From Priapulus caudatus (lineage: Eukaryota > Priapulida > Priapulimorpha > Priapulimorphida > Priapulidae), in NCBI RefSeq assembly GCF_000485595.1, contig NW_014577076.1:271041-311667 (forward strand): a stretch of 40,627 nucleotides of DNA, read 5' to 3'. This document shows positions 1-13,500 of this stretch, piece after piece. The notes under the pieces are model-generated. The model saw only the letters and a program-made list of their open reading frames with translations, was not told where the DNA came from and made no database searches. Each line of letters begins with the position of its first letter. The first letter of the stretch is position 1. The translations under genes were made by a program, and so were the position numbers.

Positions 1-1811
1 CTTTTCAAGTTTCACAAGTGTTCGTCAGTGAGGCAGCGGTTATGGAACACAAATTTCTGTGTGGCGGCTGAGAATCTGAGCGAGGCGCCCGCCCTCGCTC
101 AGTGTCAATGCAGGGAAACACTGGTTTGTTTAAAGTCCAAAGCGCTATATTTCAACTCAAAGACAGAAAAGAGTCAGTTGATCCGAATAGATCAGATCAA
201 CACAAGCAGATCGACAGTAGAAAAACCCTCAAATGTTACAATTTACTAAAGACCGGAAGCGGAGAGCAATCTATATCTAGGCATCTAGAAATTACCTAGG
301 GATTCAATAACGCTCCTACACTACAACACATCTACAGTACACAATCACTCCAGTAGTATCTACTTACTACTGATCCTACTAGTTAAGTAAGCCGTGTACG
401 CGTCAGTATTTGACGCTGCCCGCGCAGCTGGCGCGCTTCCATAAGTCGCATCGCGCACAGGCGCCTCCTTGTTGCAAGGGCGAAGATGCCGCAGTAGTCA
501 TCTTGCCGCATATCTCCGCCCCATCGAAAAACGCGTCGCAATAAACACACATGGCGGCAACCCAGTCACTCAATGGAAACATTTGATTGAAACAACTTTG
601 CCCGCAATGCTAGTAAGTTAGGAATGACTGTGTTATGGTGTGTCAGCTAAGTTAAAAAGCACCGGAAACAAAAATGAAGAACAAAAGCAAGCATGGCTAC
701 TATTTCTACGGCCCTGCAGAATACAAGAGTCAACAAAAAAAAAACAAGAGAAAAAACAAAAGGCTATGCTGCGCACTGCGCACTTAGGAGCCGTCCAAGT
801 TCGAGCGAGCGTCAATACTACGGTACAGCCAAACAGGCCTACTAACACTACTAAGTGGAGTACTAGTAGTCAGCAGCGAGTAGATAATATTTAATATATA
901 TTTATATATAATATATTTATTAATATACTTTACTTATTAAAGCATGAATATTTCCACTCGATTACCTGCAAACGTTTTACGAATGCTACAGTAACTGGCC
1001 ACCTTGGTGTAGTTAAAGTAAGTACATCTACTCTTATAGCCAATACGCGTATTAGTTTGTCCAAATCACTGCGAATTTACTAGACCAATGTTCTAGATTG
1101 AAATCCGTAAATCGTAATCTGGCCGCCAACGTCTAAATTTATGCCAACAAAATACGCATCGATGTTGCTAGCAGGCATGTTGAGCAGTCGAATAATGTTC
1201 TGGTCCGGGGTAATTGTTGACTAGTGACGGCAGTGACGCATATCCTTTTCACATATTATATGCTTGCTTGTAATCTCAGGATCTTCGCTATATTCATTAT
1301 TCCGGAATCCCAAGAGTAAACCATAACGTACGGAATGCGCACTCAGACCACAAGGAGCGAAATCCACTGGCGGCCGATGCATACGTGGCGAAAATGTCCG
1401 GCTGCACTATAAATCTGTATGGACCGTCATCGCACGGTTTACGGGCCGGTTACGGCCGGCCATGGCGGCCGTTGTAACGGTCAACAACGGTTTTATTTGA
1501 CCGCGCGCATTTTCAATTGTTATATTTCTTCAGTAACCAGCAGTGATATTGCGACAAACTTCAATACGCGTTTTGGCTATAACGGTAATGGTACTTATTA
1601 ACTACACAAGGTGCGCAGTTACTGTAGCATTCGTTCAAAATTGCATAATCAATGGTACGCTGCGGCAGCTCTTACCTGATCCTCGCGCTAATTAGTAATA
1701 TTAATATTTATATTTTGATGCTAAATGACATTGGTTTATTGGGCATGTTCTCTATCCTTCGAAACGATAAGATAGGCACGCTATATAATAGGATATTCAC
1801 TATATTATCGT

Positions 1812-1885
1812 TACTCCTGGTAGTAGTGCTAGTACTGTAGTACTATAGCTAGCTAGTAGTACACTACTAGTGCTATACTACTAGA
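1812..1885. repeat. Imperfect palindrome rich in TAGTAC/CTAGTA
   Basis: Runs of GTAGTAGTGCTAGTACTG and its approximate reverse complement (CACTACTAGTGCTATAC) surround TAGCTAGCTA. Likely a hairpin or degenerate short element. Confidence 0.45.
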
Positions 1886-2390
1886 ATTTACGAAAAAAAA
1901 AAAACTTAAAGAATCTGATCAGTGAATCATTTTTCAGTTCTGAAAGTTGGAGCTATCTTAAACCAACCGCTGAATCTTAAGTCAATCATTGGAAATCGGG
2001 GTCCTGGTAGTAGGATCTAACCATATAACGCGACTAACAACAACAAAACATCAAATTATGCTACAAAAAATGCTACAGGTATCAGAAAGCAAATTGATTT
2101 ACCAAATACACTTATCGGAGGCTGACATGTTGCTTACGGTGCTGCCCTCTGACATAAAACTGCTCAGATGTATTATTCCGCAGTGGACATGTGTGTTGGG
2201 ATTGTTAAATAGATCAATGTGGCGCGGGTTGCCTGCTTAATATTTACAAATGAAAAATCAAGGTTATCTTGCTTCGTAAACCAGACGATTATTATCGTTG
2301 AGAACAAAACGGGACGTTCACAAAGGTAAGCTTTGGAGCAACATGAGTTTGATTTTTCTGTCCGTGTTGTTGGCAATGTCATGATGTTGA

Positions 2391-2496
2391 GTAGCTCTAG
2401 TACTATAGCCGCGTACATTGACTGCCGCAGGAATGGACTGCCGCTCTTCGGCCAGTCAATCGACTACAATGTACGCGGGCTATCATACTAGAGCTA
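2391..2496. mobile_element. Short hairpin element
   Basis: The left arm TAGCTCTAGTACTATAGC (to 2420) pairs with the right arm 2467-2496, with three differences including a one-base gap. Total about 106 bp with a GC-rich loop. Probably a small MITE. Confidence 0.6.
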
Positions 2497-4272
2497 GATG
2501 TGAGGCATGATTTGTCGATTGTTGACTGCAGTAAACTGAGTATAGCCAGATAGCACAGCCACAGCGACCGTGATACCGTGATGCAGCTAAAATTACTTTT
2601 TTTTTACGCAGCTGTTTTAGCTCATCTGACATAGTCAGATGACAGCTTGATAGAATCGCATTGATCGTCCGTGGCGTCCGTCCGTCCGGGCGTCCAACAG
2701 TTGGCGGCACAAATCTTAAATCCGCTCGACGTACGGTCACGATATATCGGCGACGGGCGGGGTAATCGAAAACGAGTTGGGATGTCGAAGCTGCGGGGTT
2801 CAAAGGTCAAAGGTCAAGAGGTGTAGAAGAAGGGGCGCAACATTCTACTCCTTAACTTAAGGTATAGGGAGCGAAATGCAGAATTGTCGGCACAAATTCT
2901 AAAGACGCGCTCGACCTGGCTCGGGGGATAGTCGGTGGGAGAGCATCATGGTAGCCGAAAACCATCACTTGTGCCGAAATTGGAGGTCACAGGTCAAAGT
3001 CAGTGCGCACAGGGCAGATTTTAGACATTTTCTTGAGCGACATTGGGTCTGACGGGCGATTGAAAAACTTTTGTTTCAGCGGTGACCCTAGCATTTTTAT
3101 GGCTTTAATGAAAGGACCATGAATTGTCCCTTCTGCTGAATCGCGAAGAGTAAGTGTCGGATAACCTTTGACCCTCAAGAGGCACGGGACAGGTTAAACA
3201 TGGGATACTTGTTCGACTGTCTGACTTAGAAAGAATTTGACTGCCCCGGTTGCTAGTAGAATTATACACTGCCTGGATGTTATGAGGCTACAATGTCACA
3301 GTGGGAATTTCAAAAGCTAATTTGCGTGTAAAGAAGGTTTATGCTCCTTAAATTCGCTATAAAATTTCTATGGCATTCTTACTGGTCAGTATGGTTACAT
3401 GTAACGTATGGCCACTGCCAGTGGCTGCTGCAGTGCATCTGTTGGCCTGCAGTTTTTGCCTGCCTTAATTGTTACAGGTGGGCAGCTCTCTTTGCAAGGT
3501 TGCAGCCTGGTAGGCTTGCGTAGGTACAATGGCATGAGTGCTTACCTATTCTGTCTTGCGGATAGTTGTTGGCTACTACGTTATGATGGGAGCTTCCATC
3601 TTTAATCTGAAGACACTTAAACGTACGCGCCATCTCGTGGCAACTTTCAAGTTTCATAACGATCCCAAGTTCCCAACGAACATTCTTTTGAGAAGGTTCC
3701 TGATACCATCCCTGTGCATTCCACTGTTTCGGTGTGTATGTGAACACATTTGGGACTAACAGGGTTTACTAGAATCCCACCACTCCACCACAGAGTCACC
3801 GCAGTAGACATTAGATGAGCGCTGTCGCTCTGCGGCACTTGTTTGATTTGGAAGTGGCTATTCCTCGTAAGAATTATTTTTGGACTATTCTTACGACATG
3901 CAACAATCATTCATAATGGTGACAAAATCACGGAGGTCGGGTTTACATGTTGCTGTATGCATGTTGTGTACAAAGTATGACTGCATGCACTGATTGTCTC
4001 ATTCGCATCGTTTTTTTAATTCAAATCTCGTCGCAGCAAGGCAGCTTATGTCTGTGCAAAACAATGCAAGGGACGGGTGGAAACAGAAAAATCTTATTAT
4101 GTCTAGCCATTCAATAAAAAAAACTTGCTTGCCCGAACAGGCAAATGCAATTTCAAGCTACTTGCCCGGGGGGGGGGCGAGTTTTGGTTGCGCCGGGCCA
4201 TAGGGCAAGCGGGTTTGTCGAGCACGGCACCGCAGGTTTCGAATTTTGGCTGAAAATCTAGTGGACAGCAGG

Positions 4273-4298
4273 ACCACCAACTTCAGAAAGTTGGTGGA
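4273..4298. repeat. Small hairpin
   Basis: CCACCAACTT and AAGTTGGTGG form a 10-bp perfect stem with a 4-base loop. Related GGTGG/CCACC words recur nearby to 4320 and around 5020-5040. Confidence 0.4.
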
Positions 4299-5204
4299 CC
4301 TGCACAAAAATTTGGTGGTCCGTTTATTTACTAGCAGTGAGTAACAAAATAGTATATAAAGATAACCATTGGCATTAAAACAGCATACATGTAACTTAAT
4401 TAGAGTTGGTCAAATAATGTTTCAATCTCTAGGAATGTCAGGGGAGCTTCTGGGTAAGGTTTTACTTTCGTTTTTCTCCTCCCCAGTCCACGGTACCCCC
4501 ATGCATAGATCTATCAATGCTGCCGCACATCCGCAAAGTTACGATTATAAGTGCCTAAAATCTTTAATTGTATATACAGTTTACATTGCTTCTAGATATC
4601 TAACTGAATAAAAACAGTCCACTTTCTACGTTAAGAAAAGTGACAAATTCAGTTAACAGCTTTGATTACGTGCGTGTCAGGTGTCACTGGTCGTGCCCTC
4701 ACTCCCCACGGTAACCCCTGCGATATAAAAACTTATTGTTATGCGATCATAAAAACACTGGGCTGCCCTACAGTCATGCCGGGCGATGCCGCAATCGATT
4801 TTGTTAGACTGTTGCGAGTTTTTGTTCGTGTGGCGAATCATGCGTTGAGGGAGTTCATGCAGCTCTAGATGTTTTGGAAACCCCGTCTACGTTGAGGAAC
4901 GGGTCGTATTATGCACTCCCGTTTACAAGTTTGTCTAAACTGCCGTTGCGATAACCGTAGTATTTCAGCGTAAAAGTGCCGGTCAGGAGGACCGGCAGTT
5001 TCGTGGAGATGGTGGCCCGAGCAAAAACTTGGTGGGCCTCCGGGTCGGAACCAATTTCGAACGCTGCCGGCGGCACGGGAGCGATTTTTTCTCGTATCTT
5101 CCAAAATTTTTGCTCTTGTAATTGTTGTTACCAGAGCGCTTTGAAAGCTGACTGGAGCGAAATCGCTCGCCGCTCCCGTGTATTTTTTCCGCTGCCGCGA
5201 TAGT

Positions 5205-5240
5205 ACTATTACAGTATTAGTATTAGTATTAGTATTAAAT
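5205..5240. repeat. (ATTAGT)n microsatellite
   Basis: TATTAGTATTAGTATTAG about four units. Confidence 0.85.
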
Positions 5241-5760
5241 AAATATAAATTATAACTATCTACCAGTACTATGGTGATGGCTGGCATAAGCCCCAGTAGG
5301 CAGTACCACACAAACACAAACCTTTACAGTTTTAATGTCTGTGTAAAATCCATCGCCTGATAATTCCACATAAATGGCGATGAAAATTAAAATGCTTTTC
5401 TACAACACGGTCTTGCCGCAGGCACGCCACTACAAAGTACAAACTCAAAAGACAATACGAATATCGTTAGTTTCGACAACAATAGGTTGACGATAGGTAC
5501 ACGTATCCATGCTCTACTGACTAAAATCCGTAGAGCTATGGCACATCATCCAGAGGATATATATTATAATACTCGTATGTCGTAAGACGTTGCCACTTGG
5601 GTCCTGGCAGTTGGGAGCAGCTAAATTTGTGCATTTTATTGAAATTGCTATTTCACGTTACTACCGTAGCGTTATTGTTGGAGGGCACAACTAGTTACTG
5701 TTTTAGTGAGTTGGTTTCAGCTTCTCTAGCCAGAACATCTTTAAAAGAATGCTGGTATAT

Positions 5761-6235
5761 CAGGCCCGTAGCCAGGGGGGGTTCGGGGGGTTTCGTTTTT
5801 CAATGTTGGCAATTGCTCGCAGGGCGTGTACAGGATTTGTACCAGGGGGGTCTAACATAACCCCAAGTTGCGAGCACGCGAAGGGGGGTCTGGGCCTCCC
5901 CCAGAAAATTTTTAAAATTAGACCCCCTCAGATGCGTTTTCTGCGCGAGCAAGGGGGGTCCGACTCCTTGGACCCCCCCAAAACACGCCCCTGCTCGGGC
6001 GCGAAGCGACCAGGCGAGGGAGCCAATCGACCGAGCGGGGAGGTGTGTGGAGGGGGGTGTTCACTGTTCACCTCCGCACGTGAAGATTTGCAATTTATAC
6101 ACTAAAATGGAGCGACCTGGGTGAAATTCTTGCAAAATTTTAAAATTATTTTTTTTTGCTTGGTGGGGGTGGGGGGGGACGGGCTCGGGGGGGGGTTCGT
6201 TCGAACCCCCCGAACCCCCCCTGGCTACGGGCCTG
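5761..6235. mobile_element. G-tract MITE with 30-bp inverted ends
   Basis: The left end CAGGCCCGTAGCCAGGGG continues into GGTTCGGGGGGTT; the right end is its reverse complement (about 6201-6235). Both sides carry GGTATAT (5754-5760 and 6236-6242), a probable 7-bp target duplication. A second element (5820-5993) is inserted within it. Confidence 0.8.
5820..5993. mobile_element. Inner MITE (family CAGGGGCGTGTACAGG), copy 1
   Basis: Starts CAGGGCGTGTACAGGATTTG and ends AACACGCCCCTG. Internally it shares AGGGGGGTCTGGG, ATTAGACC and GCGTTTTCTGC with the copy at 16053-16266. Inserted inside the larger G-tract MITE; short CTCG flanks may be the target duplication. Confidence 0.7.
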
Positions 6236-6242
6236 GGTATAT

Positions 6243-7336
6243 TATTAAATTCAGTCTACACTAAGGGTGGCACCAGAGGGGCCACGAAAAGCTAGAGCTC
6301 AACGGCATCAGGGAGCTAGGCTTGGCATCTCATTCGGGGGAAAAATCGGTCATTCGCAGTAAGTCGATGATCCAATTGATCCTTGGTCTAAGCTCTTATG
6401 AGCCATAGTGTTCTCTTTGTATGGTAGGCACTCAATATTGCATAGTTGACTCTAGTAAAACTCTAGTACTAGTAGGTTAAAAACAGTAGGTGGTGCTATT
6501 GGGTGTCAGATATGCTGAGTTTGTGTAATATACTCCCCCAAAAGTTCAATAATGGCTTGACAGACGGTTTCCCACTGGTCCTGCAAATTTACACTTAAAA
6601 GCATTTCTTCAGACAAGTTCAAAATAACTCGCCACCACCAGTGACAGAAATATTAGAATATCACGGTAATAATGAAAATAAGTTATGTTAATAGTTAACA
6701 GGATCTAGCCAGAGAATACCACACTTATAATAATCTTAAGTCGGAGCACAGCAAAACACGCTCTCGGCCGTCAGGACCAGCACAGTAATACCACCCCGGA
6801 TATTTGTAATCACTTGTTGGTCTATAGTGCTGTGCTAGTCATAGTAACTTGTGGAAACAATCTAAAGGAAGAAGGGTTGATTTATCTGTATAGATAAGAT
6901 ATATTCTAATATATCTATATCATATAGTAATAAATATATATAGCAATTCTTTCCTGCTACAAACGCCAGAGATTCATTTATAACACTTGGATTTTTTGGA
7001 GGGGGAATTCATAGCCCTCAGTTTTTGGCCCCATACTTGCAGCCTCAGTTTGCCCCCCCCCCCTCACTGACCAGCACCCACCGACTCACCACCACCCCCC
7101 ACGATACCACCACCGTCGGAGACCTGTAGCTCCTGTGCCAGGCAACATCTAATGCCATCCCTGGTCTACACCACTGCAATAATGAATTGGCTATACTTTC
7201 ACTTATACACTTTCAGCTGTGCCCAGAAGGTGAAGCAACGGAAGATATAAAATATTTTATTTCTTTTGTATAAGGGGTTGAACAGCTAATATAAGAATAA
7301 TTTAATATGTAGTCACCTTGTAATTATTTGTTTTAG
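6243..7336. other. Upstream flank or first intron of DCAF13
   Basis: AT-rich, with a C-tract and CCACC-rich patch at about 7040-7120. It ends at the acceptor TTTTAG of the first DCAF13 exon found. Nothing else recognised. Confidence 0.6.
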
Positions 7337-7536
7337 TTCCTCGAAACTTTGATCCGTCATTGCATCCATTCGAGATTCCACGGGAGTACACTAGAGCACT
7401 AAATGCAACGAAGTTAGAGAGAGTATTTGCCAAGCCATTCATAGGCTCACTTGAAGGCCATCAAGATGGTGTGCATTGCATGCTAAAACACCCTAAAAGC
7501 TTATCTACAATACTATCTGGTGCATGCAATGGCGAG
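7337..7536 (+). CDS. DCAF13: DCAF13 exon (first one found)
   Basis: Acceptor TTTTAG before 7337, donor GAG|GTAG at 7536. It starts with two bases completing a codon (phase 1), so a further upstream exon must supply a G to give Val. It encodes PRNFDPSLHPFEIPREYTRA and the start of the WD domain, ending ACNGE. Confidence 0.95.
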
Positions 7537-10500
7537 GTAGGTATATCCAACCTAGTTTAGTACCGTAATTGCAGTAGTAGTCAAAGCATGTTACAGAAGT
7601 TTATTAAAGAATAGTACTGATGAAAGTAAATCTAGGTAAACATTCAATGATCTTTAAACATTTACTCTTTGCCAGTTCGTTTCTGTCAATAGGGCTGATG
7701 TAAAACCATATTATTACAGGTTAAGGTATGGAATCTTCCAAGCAAGCAATGTCAGAGGTCCATATCTGCACACAGTGGTTTTGTTAGGGGACTTTGCATG
7801 CAACCTGATTGTCAGAGCTTCTTCTCTGTAAGTAGAAACGTTCACCTATTTTCATAATTGCAGGCTTTCAGAAATCCTAATCTTTCTATTATTTCAACTT
7901 TTATTGCATGCAAAGCATTGCTAGGATTTTTTTTTATTAGGGACATTTGTGCATCAACAGATTCTCAATTAACTTCAAAAATGTTTTTTGTTTTTTATTT
8001 TGCCATATTTCATTAATGCATAGCTCCTTTTTGGTTTCAATTTACTATCAGAAAACCTCGATTTTAAACTGATGTGAATTGGTTTATCCAAATCGTAAAA
8101 CTGATATTTAAGATGTTATCTGTGAATACCCACACAGGGTGCAAAATTAACGCGAGTCCGGAGTCAAATACTCCCTAATTTACTGTCGGACTCCCTGATT
8201 TGACATATTGAGGTGTCCGTGTGACTCCCTGAAAATTCTGCTATAGTAACTATAGTTTCTTCCAGAGCACAGCCTCGCCGAATTGCCATATTTTTTCAGC
8301 AAATGTCCAAAGAAAATTTGGCAGACGTGCAACCGCATGAATCTTCAAAATTAGCACATGCGTTATTGTAAATATCTTTACTTTTGAACTTCAGCCTGCG
8401 GACTCCCTCATTTTGCTGCAGACTCCCTCTTTTTGAGGGCAGGGAATCTGTTGGATTTCCTTGTTCAAAAGTTAATTTCTACCCCTGCCCACATAGTACT
8501 CAGTCCAATGTTACAAAGTCACTTAAGAGACAGTACATTATGCTCAGCATAAACTCTGCAATTATCCTTTGCATTGTGCATTAGATAGTGAATAGAGAAC
8601 TGAGCTCAACCTATTGTACCCGCTATACATATTACTTATTGTACTTTCTACACAACACCGTGTGTTCACTGCCGTATATAGGGTGCATGTGTATACGCAG
8701 CTTACTCATACCGTATATAGCTGTGTATCATTAACACTGCACTACAGGTATAATAATTATGCAGTAGTATGAGAGTAGCCTCACTACAAGAACCTGCTTG
8801 GTTAAGGACTCTTCCAGTAACAAGTGTTGCCTCGTGGAATAAAGAGTCACTGGATGCAACCTTTCTCTGTTGCAACTGCAGACCAACTCTAGTTTGTACG
8901 TGTGTATGCTACCAGACTCGGTTACAAACTCCCAGGCACATGTATAAGCTCACAACAACAGCAGGCCTTCCATGAACAAAGCCACGGAACACGTTGCACA
9001 TGAACGCAAACTATAGTTTCCTCCTACTCGGCTGTAGGACTTGCCCATTTATGTTACTGTCATATTTAACTAATCGCTTTGGATCAGCCTCTTTTGACGC
9101 ATAACCATCACAATGTTTACTGAAATGTGATATATTTTATTGCTTTTTATAGGTAGGAGATGATAAAACTATTAAGCAGTGGAAAATGGAATCACCTGCA
9201 TATGGAGAGCTAGAAGAACCAGTCATGACGATTCTAGGAAAGGTGTGAGATGTGCAAGTAGTATCCTATTGTTATATATCCTTATTATTGTCTGTGTATG
9301 AAATGAATTCTGGATGATGTGAATATGCAATGATAAACATTATATGGACCAGCTAGGAGTAAATAATGTTCCTGATAGTAAAAAATTGCAAAAGAACAGG
9401 GTTGCTAATTTGAATATTAGCAATTAAATTCCACCCTGCATGGTTTATATCAATAGCTAATAACAGTACAGTATTAACTAGAAATTTACAATAAGAAATT
9501 AGGTTAATTTTTCACAATAAGAAAGGCATTTTACCATTTAAATTTTTGTGCAACAGTTCAGGTAAATTTCTATCTCGGTGCAGTTATAATTTTGTATAAA
9601 CATGTTCTTTGTGGTGCAAACTTAATAATTGAGGAGTTCTCGTGTTGTTTTTTTGCAGACGATGTTTTTGGGTATAGACCACCATTGGAAGGAACCTTTC
9701 TATGCAACCTGCGGTGATAGGGTGGATATATGGGATGAAACCCGCACAGAACCAATGAGAAGCTTTACGTGGGGTCTCGATAGTATCACATCGTTAAAGT
9801 TCAATCACGTTGAGGTGTGTTTCGCAAGTGAATAGCAATGAAATGCTTATTATGTACTTAACGTGGTTCATATGTACTAAGACTTACTGTGGTATATTAT
9901 ATATTAACCACTTTGTAATGGTAAAAGCTGCCAAAATACTCGTGTTAATAGTTGAGACAGTATACTAATATTGGAATTTTCTTTCTTCATCTATGGTAGA
10001 TCACCCATACAGCTTACCTAAAACAAAGATAGAAATAATATATAACAGACTAGATGCAATGAAATATGATAGCTCCTAAAAGGTTTTGCCAATTTGCATA
10101 AATTGCTTGAGACTCATTCATTTCATAACAGGTTTGATTAAAAGTTGTAATATTTGACCTGTTTGTAAATTTTTTATTGCATTTATTTGCAGACAAATGT
10201 ACTTGCAAGCACAGCAAATGACAGAAACATAGTTCTGTATGACATGCGTGGAGCCACACCACTGAGAAAGGTAACGCTAATTCAGAAGCATGATTCCTTG
10301 ATAGATTCAGAAGGATTCATTTAATACCATAGGTTGCATGACTTTTTAATAATATTTGAATATATATGTGCATAAAGGATGACAAGAAGGGTGAAAGACC
10401 ACCATGGTCAGAGATGAATGTAGCTGTGGTATAACAGTGCAGTTCATTATTTCTCTAACATAGGGTTAATTAGTTGCGATTTGTGATTGTCATAATTTAG

Positions 10501-13500
10501 TCCATGAATAGTATATTCATATAGCATAAAATAAGTAACATGGAAAATGTATGTATGTAAACATTCCATAGCTATATGTTGTTGTTATGCCTCTTGTGTT
10601 ACTTCCTCTGGTATATGGATACATCTATATGTGTGAATTAGGTGCATGTTGTTGAACAGACACACAGGCAGACCGATGTCTTTTATTGGGTTGTTGACAT
10701 GTGAATGTTACTATGGTGGCAACTCAAACTGTTCATGTAATGTATGTATGTATGTACAATGTAAGGTCATGTAAAGTTGTGTAATATTTTTTGATTCGCT
10801 TTGCAGGTGATTCTGGAAATGCGAAGTAACGCTATAGCTTGGAATCCAATGGAGGCATTCATCTTCACTGTAGCAAATGAGGATTATAAGTAAATCTTAC
10901 TGCTAACCATGTGTGCAAATAGGAACCCCCATTAAAAAAACATGTGTTGGAAAATCGCCTCGAGCAACTGAGTTTCGGCTGGTTGAAAGCCTTTTGTTTA
11001 CATTTTTGTCAGCTTTTTTTAAACATCGAAAAAAATGTAAGCCAATACCTCCTCTCATCTCCGTACCATCCTCTCCTGCTATTCGTGTTGGCTTGTGACT
11101 CCTTGGTAAATGCTGTATGTAATCAAGTTTCGGAAATTCTGTGTTCGATGGCTCGTTTTGATGGATGTGTTTTAGCTGAATACATCAACAGCATTGCTTC
11201 AGATATTAAATGAATATATTTGGATGGATGTTATCAGCTAACAAGCTGACACATCATGGCCATACTTAATTTAGGCAGATTTCTATCATGTTTTTGTACT
11301 AACTATAGTAGCATCATCTCACAATGTTTGGATAGGATTTTATTTTGGTTGATATTTTTTCTTACTTTCTTCCTTGCCACCTGGCTACTGTCAAAACATT
11401 GTATTGATTATAAACACATTATGGTGTTTGGCAGTTTGCAGTTATGTTTGAAATATGTAGTAAGAAAAGAGCACCGGGTGAAATGAATTACTACTGCTCA
11501 CATTTATGATGGGTGTGCCACATGCCAGCTGTTGTTCTATGACACAACATGAAAAAAATGGTTCTATTTTGAGAGTATGGAGAAGTATATATGTGAAATA
11601 TTCAAATATATATGTAGTATGTATAAAGATAAGGCAAACCGTAATTGGACAATGTTAAGATTTCACTTATAGCTTTTCTTAAAAAGCTTGCTTTTCTTAC
11701 AGTCCTACCACAAGAAAGTCAGTGTGTCATAATCAGTTGTGTTAGTCTTTGTTTGATTTTTCCTCAGTTTAATCATTTTTGCTCACGATTTGTTTTTCTG
11801 TTTGATAGCCTTTACACATTTGATATGAGAAATCTGTCCTCGCCCACAAATATCCACATGGACCATGTTTCAGCTGGTAAGAAAATATATACCTAATATA
11901 ATATATACTTACCTGTATCATTGTTTACTATTTATAGCAGTTGATGGGTGCTTAATATCAGTAAGTGATGATAAAAGACGTTTATTTGTACCAGTAAGTG
12001 ACTGTTACATAGGCGAGCATGGAATATATTGCATGTTAGCAAGGCTGTTGCCAGATCCTTGTGATTATAGTGGAATTTCTGTTCAATAAGTATTGCTGTT
12101 CACAGTAACTTTCTGTGACAGATATAGTGGTATCTAATGATTATATATAGTAAATGTAATATATTTCTGTATGGGCATTAACTTTCTGTGACAGATATAG
12201 TGGTATCTAATGATTATATATAGTAAATGTAATATATGTCTGTGTGGGCATGCATGCCTTCATTCTTCATAATTTTTTCTGGAGTATGCACCTATATCAA
12301 TAACTAAGATCATTATCTAGTCAGCATTCATTAGTATTTAATGTGTTGTGATTTCAGTGTTGGATGTGGATTATTCTCCAACGGGTAAAGAAATCGTATC
12401 AGGCAGTTATGACAAGACCATACGGATTTTCCCTGCAAACAAAGGAAGAAGCAGGTATGTTGAATGATTTCTATTTACTTGATGAAAAATGTTTTACGCA
12501 GCACAGCACATGCGTAGTGCAACAAAATTTCTAACCTCACAAAAAGCACATGTAAAAATACTAAATTAAGCTTATTGGCTACATTAGCTGGGTTAGCTTT
12601 ACAGCCAAGAGTGTAGAGTGCTGTGTTGATCATAAGCAGTGGTGCCTACCCTGCTATTCATAGCATGCTAGGCACACAACAGTGTTGGACAGTTGTAGCT
12701 AAGCTAAGTTAAGTTGGTTGTTAAGATGCTGTTGAAACCTACATGTGCATGCCTTAAAAACCATTGCCGGTAATATCCATGGCATATAGTTTTTTCTGGT
12801 TCTGACTATCAGTCTAAACGTGTTGCTATCTAATAGGAAAATGTTTTACTGCTACTTCAGTTAAATCTTTCGAATTGGGTGTGACTGTCATGAGCTGCTG
12901 TATATATATATATAGCATGGGTGAAAATATATTTGATTTAAATATTTTTATGTCAATACCTTTTTCATGCTAAATGTTTGTATGCCATAAGAAGTTTATG
13001 CAAATGATTAAAACAAACAGTGAATGCATTTAAATACATAATTACAAACATCTTTTATTGCAAATTATTATGTACTGAAAATCCCAGGAAGTTTTTAAAA
13101 AGTTCATCTGCAACAATTGACTGGAGTGTTATCAAACTGCCCGCTTGTAAGCACCGACCCCGTGTTGTTCTTAATAGCTTCCCTTCTTGCCATCGTAATC
13201 TGCCTGCTAGCTATAGGAACAAGTCTTGCTGCATTACTCATCGTCGTTTAATCGAAGACACGTGAGTTTAGCCGAAGGTTAGCACCTATGAATCATCAGT
13301 AGTAACAGGAAGATTACTACCGTAGTGAGCTCGCCCCTAGCGACCAAACCTGCGGCGCTCTTCGTCCTAGCCGACGGCGTAGTCGTTGTCGTCGTCGTCT
13401 GGTCGTCGTCGTCGGCGCTGCAGGTGAGCAGACGCACATCGACGTCGCGGATCGGCGTGGAGCGCGCGGCGGTGACGTGGCAGCGCAGCGAGCCGTCGTC

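Larger units (their letters stand above)
1..5760. other. Gene-free stretch
   Basis: I see no exon with recognisable protein content and no RNA gene. It contains the hairpin elements listed and AT-rich tracts (about 890-945). The missing first exon of DCAF13 could lie here or before the window, but I did not recognise one. Confidence 0.6.

Noticed and set aside
4662-4868. FDYVRVR near 4660 as first DCAF13 exon
   Set aside because: No upstream frame resembling the family's N-terminus, and no suitable phase-1 donor.
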